Below the pieces are notes generated by a model. It saw only the letters and a program-made list of their open reading frames with translations. It made no database searches and was not told the origin of the DNA. Below are positions 7,960-16,882 of a DNA stretch of 64,000 nt, in pieces. A program made the translations under genes and the position numbers. Position 1 is the stretch's first letter. Each line of letters begins with the position of its first letter. The stretch is from NCBI RefSeq assembly GCF_020539865.1, contig NZ_JAJBQV010000008.1, forward strand, positions 1 through 64,000, read 5' to 3'. Origin of the DNA: Megasphaera elsdenii (GTDB lineage Bacteria; Bacillota; Negativicutes; Veillonellales; Megasphaeraceae).

Positions 7960-8705
7960 TCTTTCTTTCGATAGCCTAAGGAATGGGAAATTTCATAGGC
8001 ATACTGGCTCATAGTAAACAACATCTTCTGCCGAATGGAATCATAAAAGCGCATAGACGGCCCGGCAATCGTCAAGGAGGCGATGACCTGACCTTCAAAA
8101 TTAAAAATAGGCACAGACAAGGCGAACAGTCCATGTTCGCTTTCATCCTGAGTAATGGCATAGCCATTATGGCGAATAGTAGCAAATTCCTCTTCGGAAA
8201 TATTGCCATATTTCTCAATATAGCGCTGGCGTTCATCATCACTCGTCCAGGCTAGCAGGACCCGGCCGGCAGCGCCCTTATAGAGGGGCAGCGACTCGCC
8301 GATGGGAATAACCCGACGCAGAGAATGGGTACTTTCGATGTGATCGAGGCAAATACGACAATCCCCTTCGGCGATGTAAATGCTGACCGTTTCATTAAAC
8401 AACTGCTGTAAACGCCGTAAATATGGTTTGGCCAAGGTGATGACATTCTCCGTCCAATGAGATGAATAGCCCAGTGCCAGGGCCCGCGGCCCCAGGCGGT
8501 ACTGCTTGGATGTATCATTGCGGGTCAAATACTGGCGCCGTTCCAACGTGTTTACAATGCGGAAAGCCGTCGACGTATTTAAATGGGTATGCTCAGCGAT
8601 TTCCTTCAAAGTCATGCCCGTGTTACATTCGACGAAGAGGTCGAGGACGTCAAGGCTCTTTTCCAAGGATTTCAATAAACTGCTGTGATGCTCTTCTTTT
8701 ACCAA
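7956..8705 (-). CDS. IclR-family transcriptional regulator
   Basis: 249 residues: a winged helix-turn-helix (about 9-75, with MTLKEIAEHTHLNTSTAFRIVNTL) and the IclR effector domain (about 85-245, with GAAGRVLLAWTSDDERQRYIEKYG and ALSVPIFNFEGQVIASLTIAGP). Such regulators respond to small carboxylates or aromatic acids. Start is a TTG at 8705, eight bases after GGAAGGG. It overlaps the glycosylase gene downstream and follows the adaptor-lipoprotein gene by 22 bases. Its target is not obvious. Confidence 0.9.
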   Translation of the reverse strand: MVKEEHHSSLLKSLEKSLDVLDLFVECNTGMTLKEIAEHTHLNTSTAFRIVNTLERRQYLTRNDTSKQYRLGPRALALGYSSHWTENVITLAKPYLRRLQQLFNETVSIYIAEGDCRICLDHIESTHSLRRVIPIGESLPLYKGAAGRVLLAWTSDDERQRYIEKYGNISEEEFATIRHNGYAITQDESEHGLFALSVPIFNFEGQVIASLTIAGPSMRFYDSIRQKMLFTMSQYAYEISHSLGYRKKE

Positions 8706-8727
8706 TGGCTTTCACCCTTCCTTGGAA

Positions 8728-9903
8728 TTACGATTTAACCTTCATGCCGATTTCCAGCGAATCCGGCGGATCAGCGACGACGATATCTCCTTCGTCGAGG
8801 CCATCGAGGATGACGACGCGGCCGTCTTCTTCATCGCCAGTCAGGACAGAACGGGCATCAGCGAGGCCGCTGTCATTGACGATGTAAACGAAGTCACCGC
8901 TGTCTTTCGTACGGACTGCCGTCTTGGGAACGGTAATCTGTGAGACTTCTTTCGGCGTGGCAATACGGACGTGATAGAATTCACCGGGAACGAAAAGGTT
9001 CTTGGCGTTATTGAAAGTGACCTTGGCCATGTAAGAGCCAGTGGACGGATCTTTTTCCGTCGCCAAATAGGTCAGTTCTCCCGTTTCCGTTTCGCCCGAA
9101 GCGGCGATGATGGATACTTGCAGGCTGCCGTCTTTTTTTGCATCCTGTAAGGCTTGGATATACATTTCAGGGACAGCAAAGGTAGCGACTAAGGGAGACA
9201 TTTGCTGAATCGTAGCCAATACATTGCCGGCAACGGCAACGGACGGATTATCGGCGACTGCCGTGACCCTGCCGTCAAGAGGCGAATAAATCGTCGTATT
9301 CCCCATCATATCGCGGGCTGCCTGGACAGCCTGCTGCAACTGGGCGATTTTTTCGTGATCTACAGCCGGGGCTTCCTGGACCTGAACGGTCTGTGTCGTT
9401 TCTCCCTGCCCCTGTGAAGACGAACCGCCGGAATCGGCCATCATCTGATTATATTCTACTTTCGATAAGGCTCCCATATTATACCAGGCCTTCAATTCGG
9501 CACGGTGGCCGCTGTTATCGCCGCCACCACCGCCACCACTGCTGGCAGCCGGTACGGTAACCGTCTTGTACGTCGGCGTCGACGCCGACGAAGCAGCGAC
9601 CAGTTCAGCTTCAGCCTGATTGACGCTCTGCTGATATGGTGCAGAATCGACTTGGACGACGACTTCACCGGCTTTGACTTCTTGGCCTACGGCCAGCGGT
9701 GTCGACACGAGTTTCCCCGATAATTTCGGCACGATATTGGTCATATGTAAAGCCGTAATATTGGCATCCAACGTCAGGGCCACCGGGTGGTCCGACTTGG
9801 AAACCGTTTCAGTTTTAGTAGACACGCTGTTGCCGCAGCCCGAAAGGACTGATACAGCAAAGGCAGCCGTACAGGCAAGGACGGCCCATTTCTTTAAATT
9901 CAC
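8728..9903 (-). CDS. RND-type periplasmic adaptor lipoprotein (HlyD/MFP family), orphan
   Basis: 391 residues with a lipoprotein signal (LSGC, Cys23), a biotinyl-lipoyl half motif (KLVSTPLAVGQEVKAGEVVVQVDSA region), an alpha-hairpin, the second lipoyl half (TIYSPLDGRVTAVADNPSV) and beta-barrel/MP domains (VPGEFYHVRIAT, VPKTAVRTKDSGDFVYIV). These adaptors bridge an inner-membrane pump and an outer-membrane channel. No RND or ABC pump gene is next to it. The hairpin carries a glycine/serine-rich low-complexity insert (about 124-133). Start is GTG after GAGGGG. Confidence 0.85.
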   Translation of the reverse strand: MNLKKWAVLACTAAFAVSVLSGCGNSVSTKTETVSKSDHPVALTLDANITALHMTNIVPKLSGKLVSTPLAVGQEVKAGEVVVQVDSAPYQQSVNQAEAELVAASSASTPTYKTVTVPAASSGGGGGGDNSGHRAELKAWYNMGALSKVEYNQMMADSGGSSSQGQGETTQTVQVQEAPAVDHEKIAQLQQAVQAARDMMGNTTIYSPLDGRVTAVADNPSVAVAGNVLATIQQMSPLVATFAVPEMYIQALQDAKKDGSLQVSIIAASGETETGELTYLATEKDPSTGSYMAKVTFNNAKNLFVPGEFYHVRIATPKEVSQITVPKTAVRTKDSGDFVYIVNDSGLADARSVLTGDEEDGRVVILDGLDEGDIVVADPPDSLEIGMKVKS

Positions 9904-9924
9904 GATATCCCCTCTTCGCGTAGG

Positions 9925-10170
9925 TTAAAAAAACGTGTAATACAAGGTTACCAGTATGACCCCGGGCAAGCCGAACAGGCCGATGATAAGGCCTGTACCT
10001 ACCGTAATCGGGACGTGCTGGAACCCAAAAAGATAGCCAAAATGATTGACGCCGTAAAGGACAATGAGTCCGACAACGATGTTGACCACTAAATGGCGCA
10101 TAGGCGCTAAGAGGAGCTTATGCACTAAAAACAGGACGAAAACGCCTGCGGCTATCCATAGATATTCCAT
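9925..10170 (-). CDS. BofA-family membrane protein
   Basis: 81 residues, two to three hydrophobic segments and the family ending GLFGLPGVILVTLYYTF. In spore formers BofA restrains pro-sigma-K processing. The ATG at 10170 is preferred over the adjacent ATG because GAGGG then sits six bases upstream. The recR-bofA order is the classical Firmicute one; here the genes are seven bases apart. No sporulation gene is visible in the window, so its role may be different. Confidence 0.8.
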   Translation of the reverse strand: MEYLWIAAGVFVLFLVHKLLLAPMRHLVVNIVVGLIVLYGVNHFGYLFGFQHVPITVGTGLIIGLFGLPGVILVTLYYTFF

Positions 10171-10177
10171 CATACCC

Positions 10178-10768
10178 TCACATTTCCTGCCGATTGGCAA
10201 CGGCACCAGCCAAGGTTGCTTCATCAGCATACTCAATATCGCCGCCCATGGGAAGCCCGCGGGCAATACGGGTCACGCGGATGCCAGCCGTCTTGATGAG
10301 GCGGGCCAGATATAAAGCAGTAGCTTCGCCTTCTACGTCGGGATCCGTCGCCAAGATGACTTCCTTAACTGTCGTATTCCCCAGACGCTGCAGGAGTTCA
10401 CGGATGCGCAAGTCTTCGACATTGACCCCATCCAGGGGCGACAAGGCCCCGTGCAGGACATGGTACAGCCCATGATAATCGCCGCTGCGTTCAATAGCCT
10501 GGACATCCTGCGGCGTTTCGACGACACAAATGGTCGAGCGGTCGCGGCTGATATCACTGCAAATTGGGCAGGGGTCTTGAGACGATAAGTTGAAGCAGAC
10601 CGAGCAAAAATGCATGTTTTTTTTCGCATCGCAGATGGCATCAACGAATTCATCGACACGGCTGTTGGGCTGCTGAACAATGTAATAGGCCAGTTTGCGA
10701 GCCGTTTTGACGCCAATACCGGGAAGGCGGCGGAACTGCTCAGTCAGCTTATCTAATGGCGTATCCAT
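10178..10768 (-). CDS. recR: Recombination mediator RecR
   Basis: 196 residues. Acts with RecF/RecO to load RecA on gapped DNA. Visible: helix-hairpin-helix RRLPGIGVKTARKLAYY (about 13-30), zinc finger CSVCFNLSSQDPCPIC (about 55-70), and a Toprim domain (ICVVETPQDVQAIERS, VILATDPDVEGEATALYLARLI). The start overlaps the ybaB stop as TAATG, so translation is coupled in the conserved dnaX-ybaB-recR order. Confidence 0.97.
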   Translation of the reverse strand: MDTPLDKLTEQFRRLPGIGVKTARKLAYYIVQQPNSRVDEFVDAICDAKKNMHFCSVCFNLSSQDPCPICSDISRDRSTICVVETPQDVQAIERSGDYHGLYHVLHGALSPLDGVNVEDLRIRELLQRLGNTTVKEVILATDPDVEGEATALYLARLIKTAGIRVTRIARGLPMGGDIEYADEATLAGAVANRQEM

Positions 10769-11085
10769 TAAAACATGCCCGGCAGGTGCATGCCGCCTGT
10801 AATTTTGCTCATTTCCTGGGCCATCATGTCGTCGACTTTTTTATTGGCTTCATTGACAGCGGCGACCATGAGGTCTTCCAGCATTTCTGCATCTTCCGGG
10901 TCGATGATGCTCGGGTCGATGTGGACGCTTTCGACGTTCTTTTCACCATTCATGACAATAGTCAGGACGCCGCCGCCAACCGTAGCTTCTACAGTGCGCT
11001 TCTTCAAATCATCCTGGAGTTTCTTCATTTCTTTCTGCATTTTCTGTACTTTCTTCATCATACCTTGCATATTTCCACCAAACAT
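10768..11085 (-). CDS. YbaB/EbfC nucleoid-associated protein
   Basis: 105 residues, family length. Small dimeric DNA-binding protein with the typical MQGMMKKVQKMQKEMKKLQDDL coiled start (in part) and VEATVGGGVLTIVMNGEKNVESV core. Lies between dnaX and recR; AGGAGG precedes the ATG. It has one more methionine/glycine-rich N-terminal turn (MFGGNMQGM), common in Firmicutes. Confidence 0.95.
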   Translation of the reverse strand: MFGGNMQGMMKKVQKMQKEMKKLQDDLKKRTVEATVGGGVLTIVMNGEKNVESVHIDPSIIDPEDAEMLEDLMVAAVNEANKKVDDMMAQEMSKITGGMHLPGMF

Positions 11086-11113
11086 GTGCGTTCCTCCTAA
11101 TTTTCGCGTAAAC

Positions 11114-13042
11114 TTATTTTTTATTTTCTATATATATATTACAGTCTCCTACGTTTTTAAGCAATGGTTCCAAGGCGGCTCTTTCCGCTTCATCCATATC
11201 GTCTAGCGAAGCTGGCTGCCATGCCGTTTCATCGCCTGGTTCGCCTACTTCCTGAGCTGGCGCAGGGACTGGAATATCTTCTGGTTGTACCGATGCCGGT
11301 TCTACGGCCTTTACTGGGGGCAAATCACTCTTTTTTTTTTCGTATTCCGAGAGTTCGGCATCGCCCTCCAAAAAGCCTTGCATATGATACGTACTGCCCA
11401 AAATCTGGGATAAAGCGGCATCGGTGAATTTAAAGTAGTCTTCCCGATTGGCCCGTTTCACCATGAAGGCCGTCTTAAAGGCGACGATGACCTGGCCTTC
11501 GCCGATGTAAACGACGCGGCCATTGCGAATACAGGACAAGACAGCTTTCTTCTTTTCTTTATCGAGAATAGCGCACATCTTTTTCCAGACGTCCTGATAG
11601 GCCGCCGACTCGACAGGCCGTGCTGCAGGAGCCGGTGTGGCCGGCGCCTTATGATGAGCAGGAACGGCAGCCTTTACGACAGGTGCCGCTGGAGCTGGAG
11701 CCGCTGGCTTAACCAGAGGTAGCGGCCGTGAGACTGGCGCAGCCGCTTCCTGCGCTGCCGGCTGGACTGCGGCGGCAGGTCCTGAAGAGGAAAACTCATC
11801 TTCCGGGAAAGGAACGGCTTCTTCCACGCCATAACCTCCGCTGTAATCGTCTTCTTCTGGAACCGGGACGACTTCCGGCTTTTCTGCTGCAGCGGACTTA
11901 ACTGCTTTTGCCGGAACCTTAGCCGCAGAAGGCGCTACGACAACAGCTGGCGGCTGATTAAGCTGCCGCGCTGCCATGAGCAGCCCCATTTCAACGGCAA
12001 TGCGCGGGACCGGTGAGGTCTTGGCCGTCAGCAAGGCCTGCTGTAAAATCGTCAGGACCTGGAAAACCGCTTCTGGCGTCCATTCACCGGCCTGTTTACG
12101 AAGTTCGTCCAGACAATCGTCGTAAGCCGAAAGGGTATCGGATGATGACGCAGCCTGACAGAGCATGACCGCCCGTAAATGAACCAGCAATTCCGTCAAG
12201 ATGACCCGCGGCTCCTTGCCCATGTGGATGACGTCATCGACGGCCTTGATAATGACATCGCCTTTCCCATCGAAAATAGCCTGAGCCAGGGAAAACAGCC
12301 AATCTTTGCCGATAAGTCCTAATAAATCGCGGACGATACCTTCGTCGATGGTACCACTCGTGTTGCTGACGCACTGATCGAGCATACTCAAGGCATCGCG
12401 CATACCACCGTCGGCCTGGACGGCTAGGATATGGGCAGCGCCTTTGGTCAGATCGATCTGTTCCTGACCTGCGACATAGAGCAAGCGTTTGGCAATATCA
12501 TCGCTAGTAATGCGCCGGAACTCATAGCGCTGACACCGCGACAAGATAGTCATAGGAATCCGTTCCGGTTCGGTTGTCGCTAAGATAAAGATGACATGAG
12601 CCGGCGGTTCTTCTAAAGTCTTCAGCAAGGCATTGAAGGCTTCCGTCGTCAGCATATGCACTTCATCGATGATGTAAATCTTCTTATGGCCTTCAGCTGG
12701 CATGAATTTAATCGTTTCCCGCAGCGTTCGGATATCTTCGATGCTGCGGTTGGAAGCGGCGTCGATTTCAACGACATCCAGGGATTCTCCGCTCATGATA
12801 TGGCGACAAACTTCACATTCGTTACACGGGTGAGACGTCGGCCCGTGGACACAGTTCATGGCCCGGGCAAAAATTTTAGCCGTACTCGTCTTGCCCGTCC
12901 CGCGGGGACCGGAAAACAAGTAAGCATGAGCTACTTTGTCCGTATCTATCGCTTTTTGCAAGGTTTCCGTAATATGGGACTGGCCGACGACATCTTCAAA
13001 ATTCTTAGGCCTCCACTTACGGTATAACGCAATATATGCCAT
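11114..13042 (-). CDS. dnaX: DNA polymerase III subunits gamma and tau
   Basis: 642 residues from ATG 13042 (MAYIALYRKWRP), the conserved start; an upstream ATG at 13096 would add 18 non-conserved residues. AAA+ clamp loader: Walker A GPRGTGKTSTAK (45-56), a four-Cys zinc module (CVHGP..CNECEVC), Walker B IDEVHML and sensor-1 ILATTEPERI. After residue ~375 a Pro/Ala-rich linker leads to the tau-specific C-terminus (VWKKMCAILDKEKKKAVLSC). A run of ten A bases (11330-11339 on the minus strand, EKKKSDLP region) could allow slippage giving a short product; that is a guess. SRP RNA lies upstream as in many Firmicutes. Confidence 0.97.
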   Translation of the reverse strand: MAYIALYRKWRPKNFEDVVGQSHITETLQKAIDTDKVAHAYLFSGPRGTGKTSTAKIFARAMNCVHGPTSHPCNECEVCRHIMSGESLDVVEIDAASNRSIEDIRTLRETIKFMPAEGHKKIYIIDEVHMLTTEAFNALLKTLEEPPAHVIFILATTEPERIPMTILSRCQRYEFRRITSDDIAKRLLYVAGQEQIDLTKGAAHILAVQADGGMRDALSMLDQCVSNTSGTIDEGIVRDLLGLIGKDWLFSLAQAIFDGKGDVIIKAVDDVIHMGKEPRVILTELLVHLRAVMLCQAASSSDTLSAYDDCLDELRKQAGEWTPEAVFQVLTILQQALLTAKTSPVPRIAVEMGLLMAARQLNQPPAVVVAPSAAKVPAKAVKSAAAEKPEVVPVPEEDDYSGGYGVEEAVPFPEDEFSSSGPAAAVQPAAQEAAAPVSRPLPLVKPAAPAPAAPVVKAAVPAHHKAPATPAPAARPVESAAYQDVWKKMCAILDKEKKKAVLSCIRNGRVVYIGEGQVIVAFKTAFMVKRANREDYFKFTDAALSQILGSTYHMQGFLEGDAELSEYEKKKSDLPPVKAVEPASVQPEDIPVPAPAQEVGEPGDETAWQPASLDDMDEAERAALEPLLKNVGDCNIYIENKK

Positions 13043-13065
13043 GAGTCCTTTTCCTTCCGTATACG

Positions 13066-13091
13066 AAAAAAAGCAGCTAACCGCTGCTTTT
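13066..13091 (-). terminator. Rho-independent terminator of SRP RNA
   Basis: On the minus strand AAAGCAGCGGTTAGCTGCTTT followed by a T run, about 25 bases after the SRP RNA stem closes and just before dnaX. Confidence 0.75.
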
Positions 13092-13116
13092 ACCAACTGA
13101 AAAGTACTCGTGTATG

Positions 13117-13226
13117 ATAACCCGCCAGGTTTCCTCGTGGCACATGGAAATATCTACTTATTGCTGCTTCCTCTCGGACCTGACAAGGTTCATAGGTTCC
13201 CATTGCACAAGCCCCGGCGGATTACC
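13117..13226 (-). ncRNA. ffs: Signal recognition particle RNA (small bacterial type)
   Basis: The minus strand contains the conserved SRP apical domain: TTGTCAGGTCCG, GAGAGGAAGCAGC and the following TAA. The two ends, TAATCCGCC and GGCGGGTTA, pair to close a ~110-base hairpin. Length and lack of an Alu domain fit the 4.5S-like form that binds Ffh for co-translational targeting. Position upstream of dnaX is conserved in Firmicutes. Confidence 0.93.
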
Positions 13227-13259
13227 ACACACCAGTACTTTTATTAAGTTAGCTACATT

Positions 13260-13288
13260 ATTATATCGTGAAACAGCAAGTTTGGCAA
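13260..13288 (-). promoter_or_regulatory. Sigma-A-type promoter of SRP RNA
   Basis: Minus strand TTGCCA, 17-base spacer, TATAAT. Transcription would begin about 30 bases before the closing stem, so 5' processing is expected. Confidence 0.75.
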
Positions 13289-13309
13289 GGATAAATTCCC
13301 TTTTTGAGG

Positions 13310-13400
13310 GATTTTCTGGTTTGAAGTTTGATGTATGATGTTTGAAGCGATGGCTTTTAAATTTTGCTCCATCTACATCAAACGTCAAACATCTCACATC
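13310..13400. repeat. Partial/decayed MITE-like repeat, copy 3
   Basis: Contains TTTGAAGTTTGATGTATGATGTTTG, GGCTTTTAAATTTTGC and CATCAAACGTCAAAC (each given in part), matching the core of copies 1 and 2, but the GCTGTC terminal hairpins are absent. Lies between ffs and ompA. Confidence 0.5.
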
Positions 13401-13404
13401 AAAC

Positions 13405-13440
13405 AAAAAAACAGGCTATCATAAAGATAGCCTGTTTTTT
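13405..13440 (-). terminator. Terminator of the ompA gene
   Basis: Symmetric hairpin AAACAGGCTATC / GATAGCCTGTTT with A and T runs, 20 bases after the ompA stop. Stem has GGCTATC instead of the GGCTGTC common elsewhere in the window. Short heptad-like units (CCACGAG, CCACTAA) lie between it and the stop. Confidence 0.8.
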
Positions 13441-13460
13441 CTAGCCACGAGCCACTAAAC

Positions 13461-14564
13461 TTAGTGATTCTGCCAGATATCTACGCGGCGGTTGTCAGCG
13501 CGGCCCTGATCGGTGTCGTTCGTGCTGACGGGATCCGTCTTGCCTTTGTAGTCGAGCTGCATCTGCGATGCCGGGATACCCTGGCTTTCAGCATAAGCGG
13601 CAACGTTACCTACGCGGCGTTTGGAAAGGTCATCGTTATAAGCATCGCTGCCTTTCGCATCGGTGTTGCCGACGAGTTTGAACGTGTCGTTCGGGTTAGC
13701 TTTAGCAACCTGGACGAAGTGGTCCATCTTAGCGCGTTCGGAAGCGAGCGGCTGGTCTTCGTCGAAGCCGAAGTGAACGCTTTCAACATAGTAGTCGTTT
13801 TTCGGAGCCGGCGTTTCAACAACTGGTGCCGGAGTCGGTTCCGGCGTGTAAACCGGTTCCGGAGCCGGAGCTTCTTTGTGGCCGCCGCCGAAGCGATAGG
13901 AGAGGCCAGCAATGAAGCCTTTGTAGGAGATGTTAGCGTCGTCTTTGTTACCAAAGGTGGAATCGCCGCCATCAGCCAACTTGGTGTTCAAGTAACGATA
14001 GCCAGCGCTGATGTCGAGGTCCGGCGTGATGCTGTAGCCGAGGCCAGCTTCCCACATAGTCGTCTTCTTGGTACCGACAGCGCCTTTAGCGTAGAAGTCG
14101 AGGTTCTTAGCCAGCGGAGCTTTGGCGATCAAGCCGATCTGAGCAACGTTATTCGTGTTGCTCACATTTTCACTTTCATTTTTAATGCGGTTCCAGCCAG
14201 CAAAGGCAGCGAAGTTCTTGTTGATGGAGTAAACGAGGTTTACTTCGTGTTCATCGCCATCGGTTTTGTAGTTGTCATGGTCACCATTGTGCTTAGTTTT
14301 GAGGCCATAGTAGTTGTACTGTAAGCCCCATTTGTCAGTAAGGCCATAGCTCAAGCCACCCTGGAAGTTCCATTTAGAGTCCGTTTTTTCCTGGAAATCG
14401 CTCCCTTTCCAGTTACTGGAGTCAATTTCAGCTTTCGGATTCCAAGCACCTAAATCGAGCTGCCACTGTCCCTGGTTCCACTGTGTCTGCGGCGTAGCGA
14501 AAGCAAAGGAAGTAGCGCAGACTGCCATAACTGCAGCCAATACTAAAGATTTCTTTTTCATCAT
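13461..14564 (-). CDS. OmpA-family outer membrane protein
   Basis: 367 residues from ATG 14564 behind AGGAGG. Signal peptide (about 1-23, ending FAFA), an eight-strand-type beta-barrel (about 25-235, e.g. LQYNYYGLKTKH, LDISAGYRYLNT), a Pro/Glu hinge (PEPVYTPEPTPAPVVE), then the OmpA peptidoglycan-binding domain (about 260-367). That domain has the expected Asp (NTDAKG) and Arg (RADNRRVDIW) for diaminopimelate. It tethers outer membrane to wall and is direct evidence for a diderm envelope. Monocistronic with its own terminator. Confidence 0.93.
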   Translation of the reverse strand: MMKKKSLVLAAVMAVCATSFAFATPQTQWNQGQWQLDLGAWNPKAEIDSSNWKGSDFQEKTDSKWNFQGGLSYGLTDKWGLQYNYYGLKTKHNGDHDNYKTDGDEHEVNLVYSINKNFAAFAGWNRIKNESENVSNTNNVAQIGLIAKAPLAKNLDFYAKGAVGTKKTTMWEAGLGYSITPDLDISAGYRYLNTKLADGGDSTFGNKDDANISYKGFIAGLSYRFGGGHKEAPAPEPVYTPEPTPAPVVETPAPKNDYYVESVHFGFDEDQPLASERAKMDHFVQVAKANPNDTFKLVGNTDAKGSDAYNDDLSKRRVGNVAAYAESQGIPASQMQLDYKGKTDPVSTNDTDQGRADNRRVDIWQNH

Positions 14565-14698
14565 AAATCCCAGCCTCCTATTGATATTTAATAGTGCCAC
14601 CTATGACATTATTATGTTCTAGTATATCATATCATTGTCACAAATGGGTTACATTATTTCATGCTTTTTAGTAATGCCTTGACCGACCATCATACATT

Positions 14699-16243
14699 TT
14701 ATAATTCAGCCTGGCCGACGTAAGAAATGATGGTATCGAGGATATGCGGCAATTTCCGGGTCACGCTGTCGATATGGACGCGTTCCGTCCGTTCATGAAG
14801 GTCCTTGCCCCACGGTCCCAAGAGGAGGAAGGGAATCTGCAATTTTTTCAAACTGTCCAAGTCGAAAGGATAGGCCTTGCCCCAGAGGAGCAAGTTCTTT
14901 TCGACCAGGCCTTCGTCAAAATCTGGGTCGACACAGCAGTAACTGCAATCGGAAACGCCGTTGAAATAGCGTTCAAAGCGGACATCCATCATCGAGGAAA
15001 TCTTTTCCAGCAAGCCTGTAAAGGCCGGCGTCGGGAAAGACAGGCTGTCGGCTGCCGGATAGTAAGGCGGCGCAAAAGCAACAATGGCCATAGGAGCTGT
15101 CATTCCCGTGAAATCGAGGATCTGCTCCAAGAGATGTATCGTTTCTTCCACATACGTACTCCGCCCGTCTTGCAAGGCGACAAAAGAAGCTTGTTTAGCC
15201 GCTTCATAGAAGACATCGAAGCCAGGATAGGACGCAGCTTGTTGCAAGAGCTCATCAGCACTGCAGACGGAAACAGGCAAGTCACTGCCCATGGTCTGCT
15301 GTAAATCGTGGACAGCTCGCCGCGTTTCTTCCAACAAGACGTACATGACGTCATCTGGCGTCTTGTCGTAAGTCAGCAGATTCAAAGCCGCTGCCACACG
15401 CTGGGGCAAAGTCACGTCGTAGCGTTCCTTGCGGTCCCGCAGATAAACCCAGGCCGGTGGTGGCGTCTGTTCGCCATCACAGCAGTCTGTCAGCTCCTGG
15501 CTGCCTTCTGTCGCCGCGATGAGGTGAGCCAGGACGCCGACGGGATTGATGCCTTTATCATAACAGCCGATGTGGACAGGCTTGCCCTGGACCAGGACGA
15601 CAGGCTGTATCTTTCCGACAGAACCGGTGTAAGCGACGAGTTTTCCCTGTTCCTTATGGTTCGGCTCGCTGTCGATGAGGATATCGTAGGTCAGTCCATA
15701 AGAAGACCGCAAGTCATTGAGCAAGGTAATGGCCGTCCGCATGCCAGCTGAATACGTTTCTTCATCAGGCAGGGATAAGTAAAGTAAGCTGGCCTGTGCC
15801 GGATGGAACGAATAGTCCTCAAAGACGGCTAGTTGCGCAGCTGCGCCGCCCTTCATGTCACAGGCACCGCGGCCAAAGAGCCATTCACCGCTTTCCCAGT
15901 CACGGCGCACTTCGTCACTGAGCGGAGCCCGTTCCAGTGCCTTATAGAGCCCTTGCGGATCAAAGGCCTGATTCCGCAGATAGCCATATGTTTCCACATC
16001 GACGACATCATGATGATTCATGAAAATGACGGTATGAGCCGTACTGCCGCGGACGAGGCCATAGACGACAGACCGCTGGCAGGTATCGTCGGGCACATGG
16101 ATGAGGCCGCTGACGACGCCGTCGAGATGAGAGAGGAAGTGTTGCAGATAGCTTTCCATCTGCCTTTCCTTAGGGGTATTCGTTTCACTGTCAATATGAA
16201 CCATATCCTGTAAAATTTCCATAATCCGCGCTGCTCGTGCCAT
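14699..16243 (-). CDS. M20-family metallopeptidase, RocB-like
   Basis: 514 residues. Metal-site motifs of M20 enzymes are visible: FMNHHDVVDV, GRGACDMKGGAAAQL and DSEPNHKE. Overall layout resembles RocB (arginine-utilisation protein) more than dipeptidases, but RocB is longer (about 560). Probably an amidohydrolase on a small amide or peptide in the cytosol. Start is the ATG after AGGGGGTATC. The GtrA gene lies 12 bases upstream; the pairing has no obvious sense. Confidence 0.8.
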   Translation of the reverse strand: MARAARIMEILQDMVHIDSETNTPKERQMESYLQHFLSHLDGVVSGLIHVPDDTCQRSVVYGLVRGSTAHTVIFMNHHDVVDVETYGYLRNQAFDPQGLYKALERAPLSDEVRRDWESGEWLFGRGACDMKGGAAAQLAVFEDYSFHPAQASLLYLSLPDEETYSAGMRTAITLLNDLRSSYGLTYDILIDSEPNHKEQGKLVAYTGSVGKIQPVVLVQGKPVHIGCYDKGINPVGVLAHLIAATEGSQELTDCCDGEQTPPPAWVYLRDRKERYDVTLPQRVAAALNLLTYDKTPDDVMYVLLEETRRAVHDLQQTMGSDLPVSVCSADELLQQAASYPGFDVFYEAAKQASFVALQDGRSTYVEETIHLLEQILDFTGMTAPMAIVAFAPPYYPAADSLSFPTPAFTGLLEKISSMMDVRFERYFNGVSDCSYCCVDPDFDEGLVEKNLLLWGKAYPFDLDSLKKLQIPFLLLGPWGKDLHERTERVHIDSVTRKLPHILDTIISYVGQAEL

Positions 16244-16255
16244 AAAGATACCCCC

Positions 16256-16705
16256 TTAGTTAAAAATCCATTTTTTACGAGATACATAATTCCAAACAGT
16301 AACGATAGCACTGGCCATGATTTTTGACGCCATCGGATTCAGACCTAAAATAACAGGTGAGGTAAACAACCACATGAGCAGGAGATTCCAGCCCAGGCCG
16401 ATGGTACTGACCAGGAAGACCAGGGACACTTCCGTGCCGCGGTGATAACGGCTGCCGCTGTCGAAGACGAAGCGGTTACAAAGTACATAATGATACAGCG
16501 TCGACATGGCAAAAGCCAATGTCGTCGCAGCTAAGACGGTCTGCGTCTGCATCGAAAACACAGCGCCCGCTGATAACAGCCGGAAGAAAATATAAAAAAG
16601 CGACCATTCCAATAAAGCCGCTGATCCGCCGACAAGGAGATACATGAATATTTTCATGTACTCGTTATGAGTATAATCGAAGCCAAAAATTTGCTTGCGT
16701 TTCAT
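16256..16705 (-). CDS. GtrA-family membrane protein
   Basis: 149 residues with four membrane segments and the family pattern MKIFMYLLVGGSAALLEWSLFYIFF at the first helix (given in full family form, about 20-44) and WNYVSRKKWIF at the end. GtrA proteins are linked to flipping or supplying polyprenyl-linked sugars for surface polysaccharides. The ATG at 16705 has AAGGAAGG upstream; the earlier ATG at 16738 has no site. Confidence 0.85.
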   Translation of the reverse strand: MKRKQIFGFDYTHNEYMKIFMYLLVGGSAALLEWSLFYIFFRLLSAGAVFSMQTQTVLAATTLAFAMSTLYHYVLCNRFVFDSGSRYHRGTEVSLVFLVSTIGLGWNLLLMWLFTSPVILGLNPMASKIMASAIVTVWNYVSRKKWIFN

Positions 16706-16882
16706 AGTATGCCTTCCTTTTTCTGTTTTCCTATCCATTATACGGCACTTGACAGGGAATTACCACATACGGCCTCTTTTTCTTGCATTTCCTAAAAAGG
16801 CAATAGATATATATACGAAAATATGATAAAATATATAGTAATTGGTAATACGAAATATTGTCAGAAGGAAGGCAGATATCCT

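Noticed and set aside
13464..14324. 286-codon frame antisense to ompA
   Set aside because: Opposite strand of a gene with signal peptide, barrel and OmpA domain; no own features.
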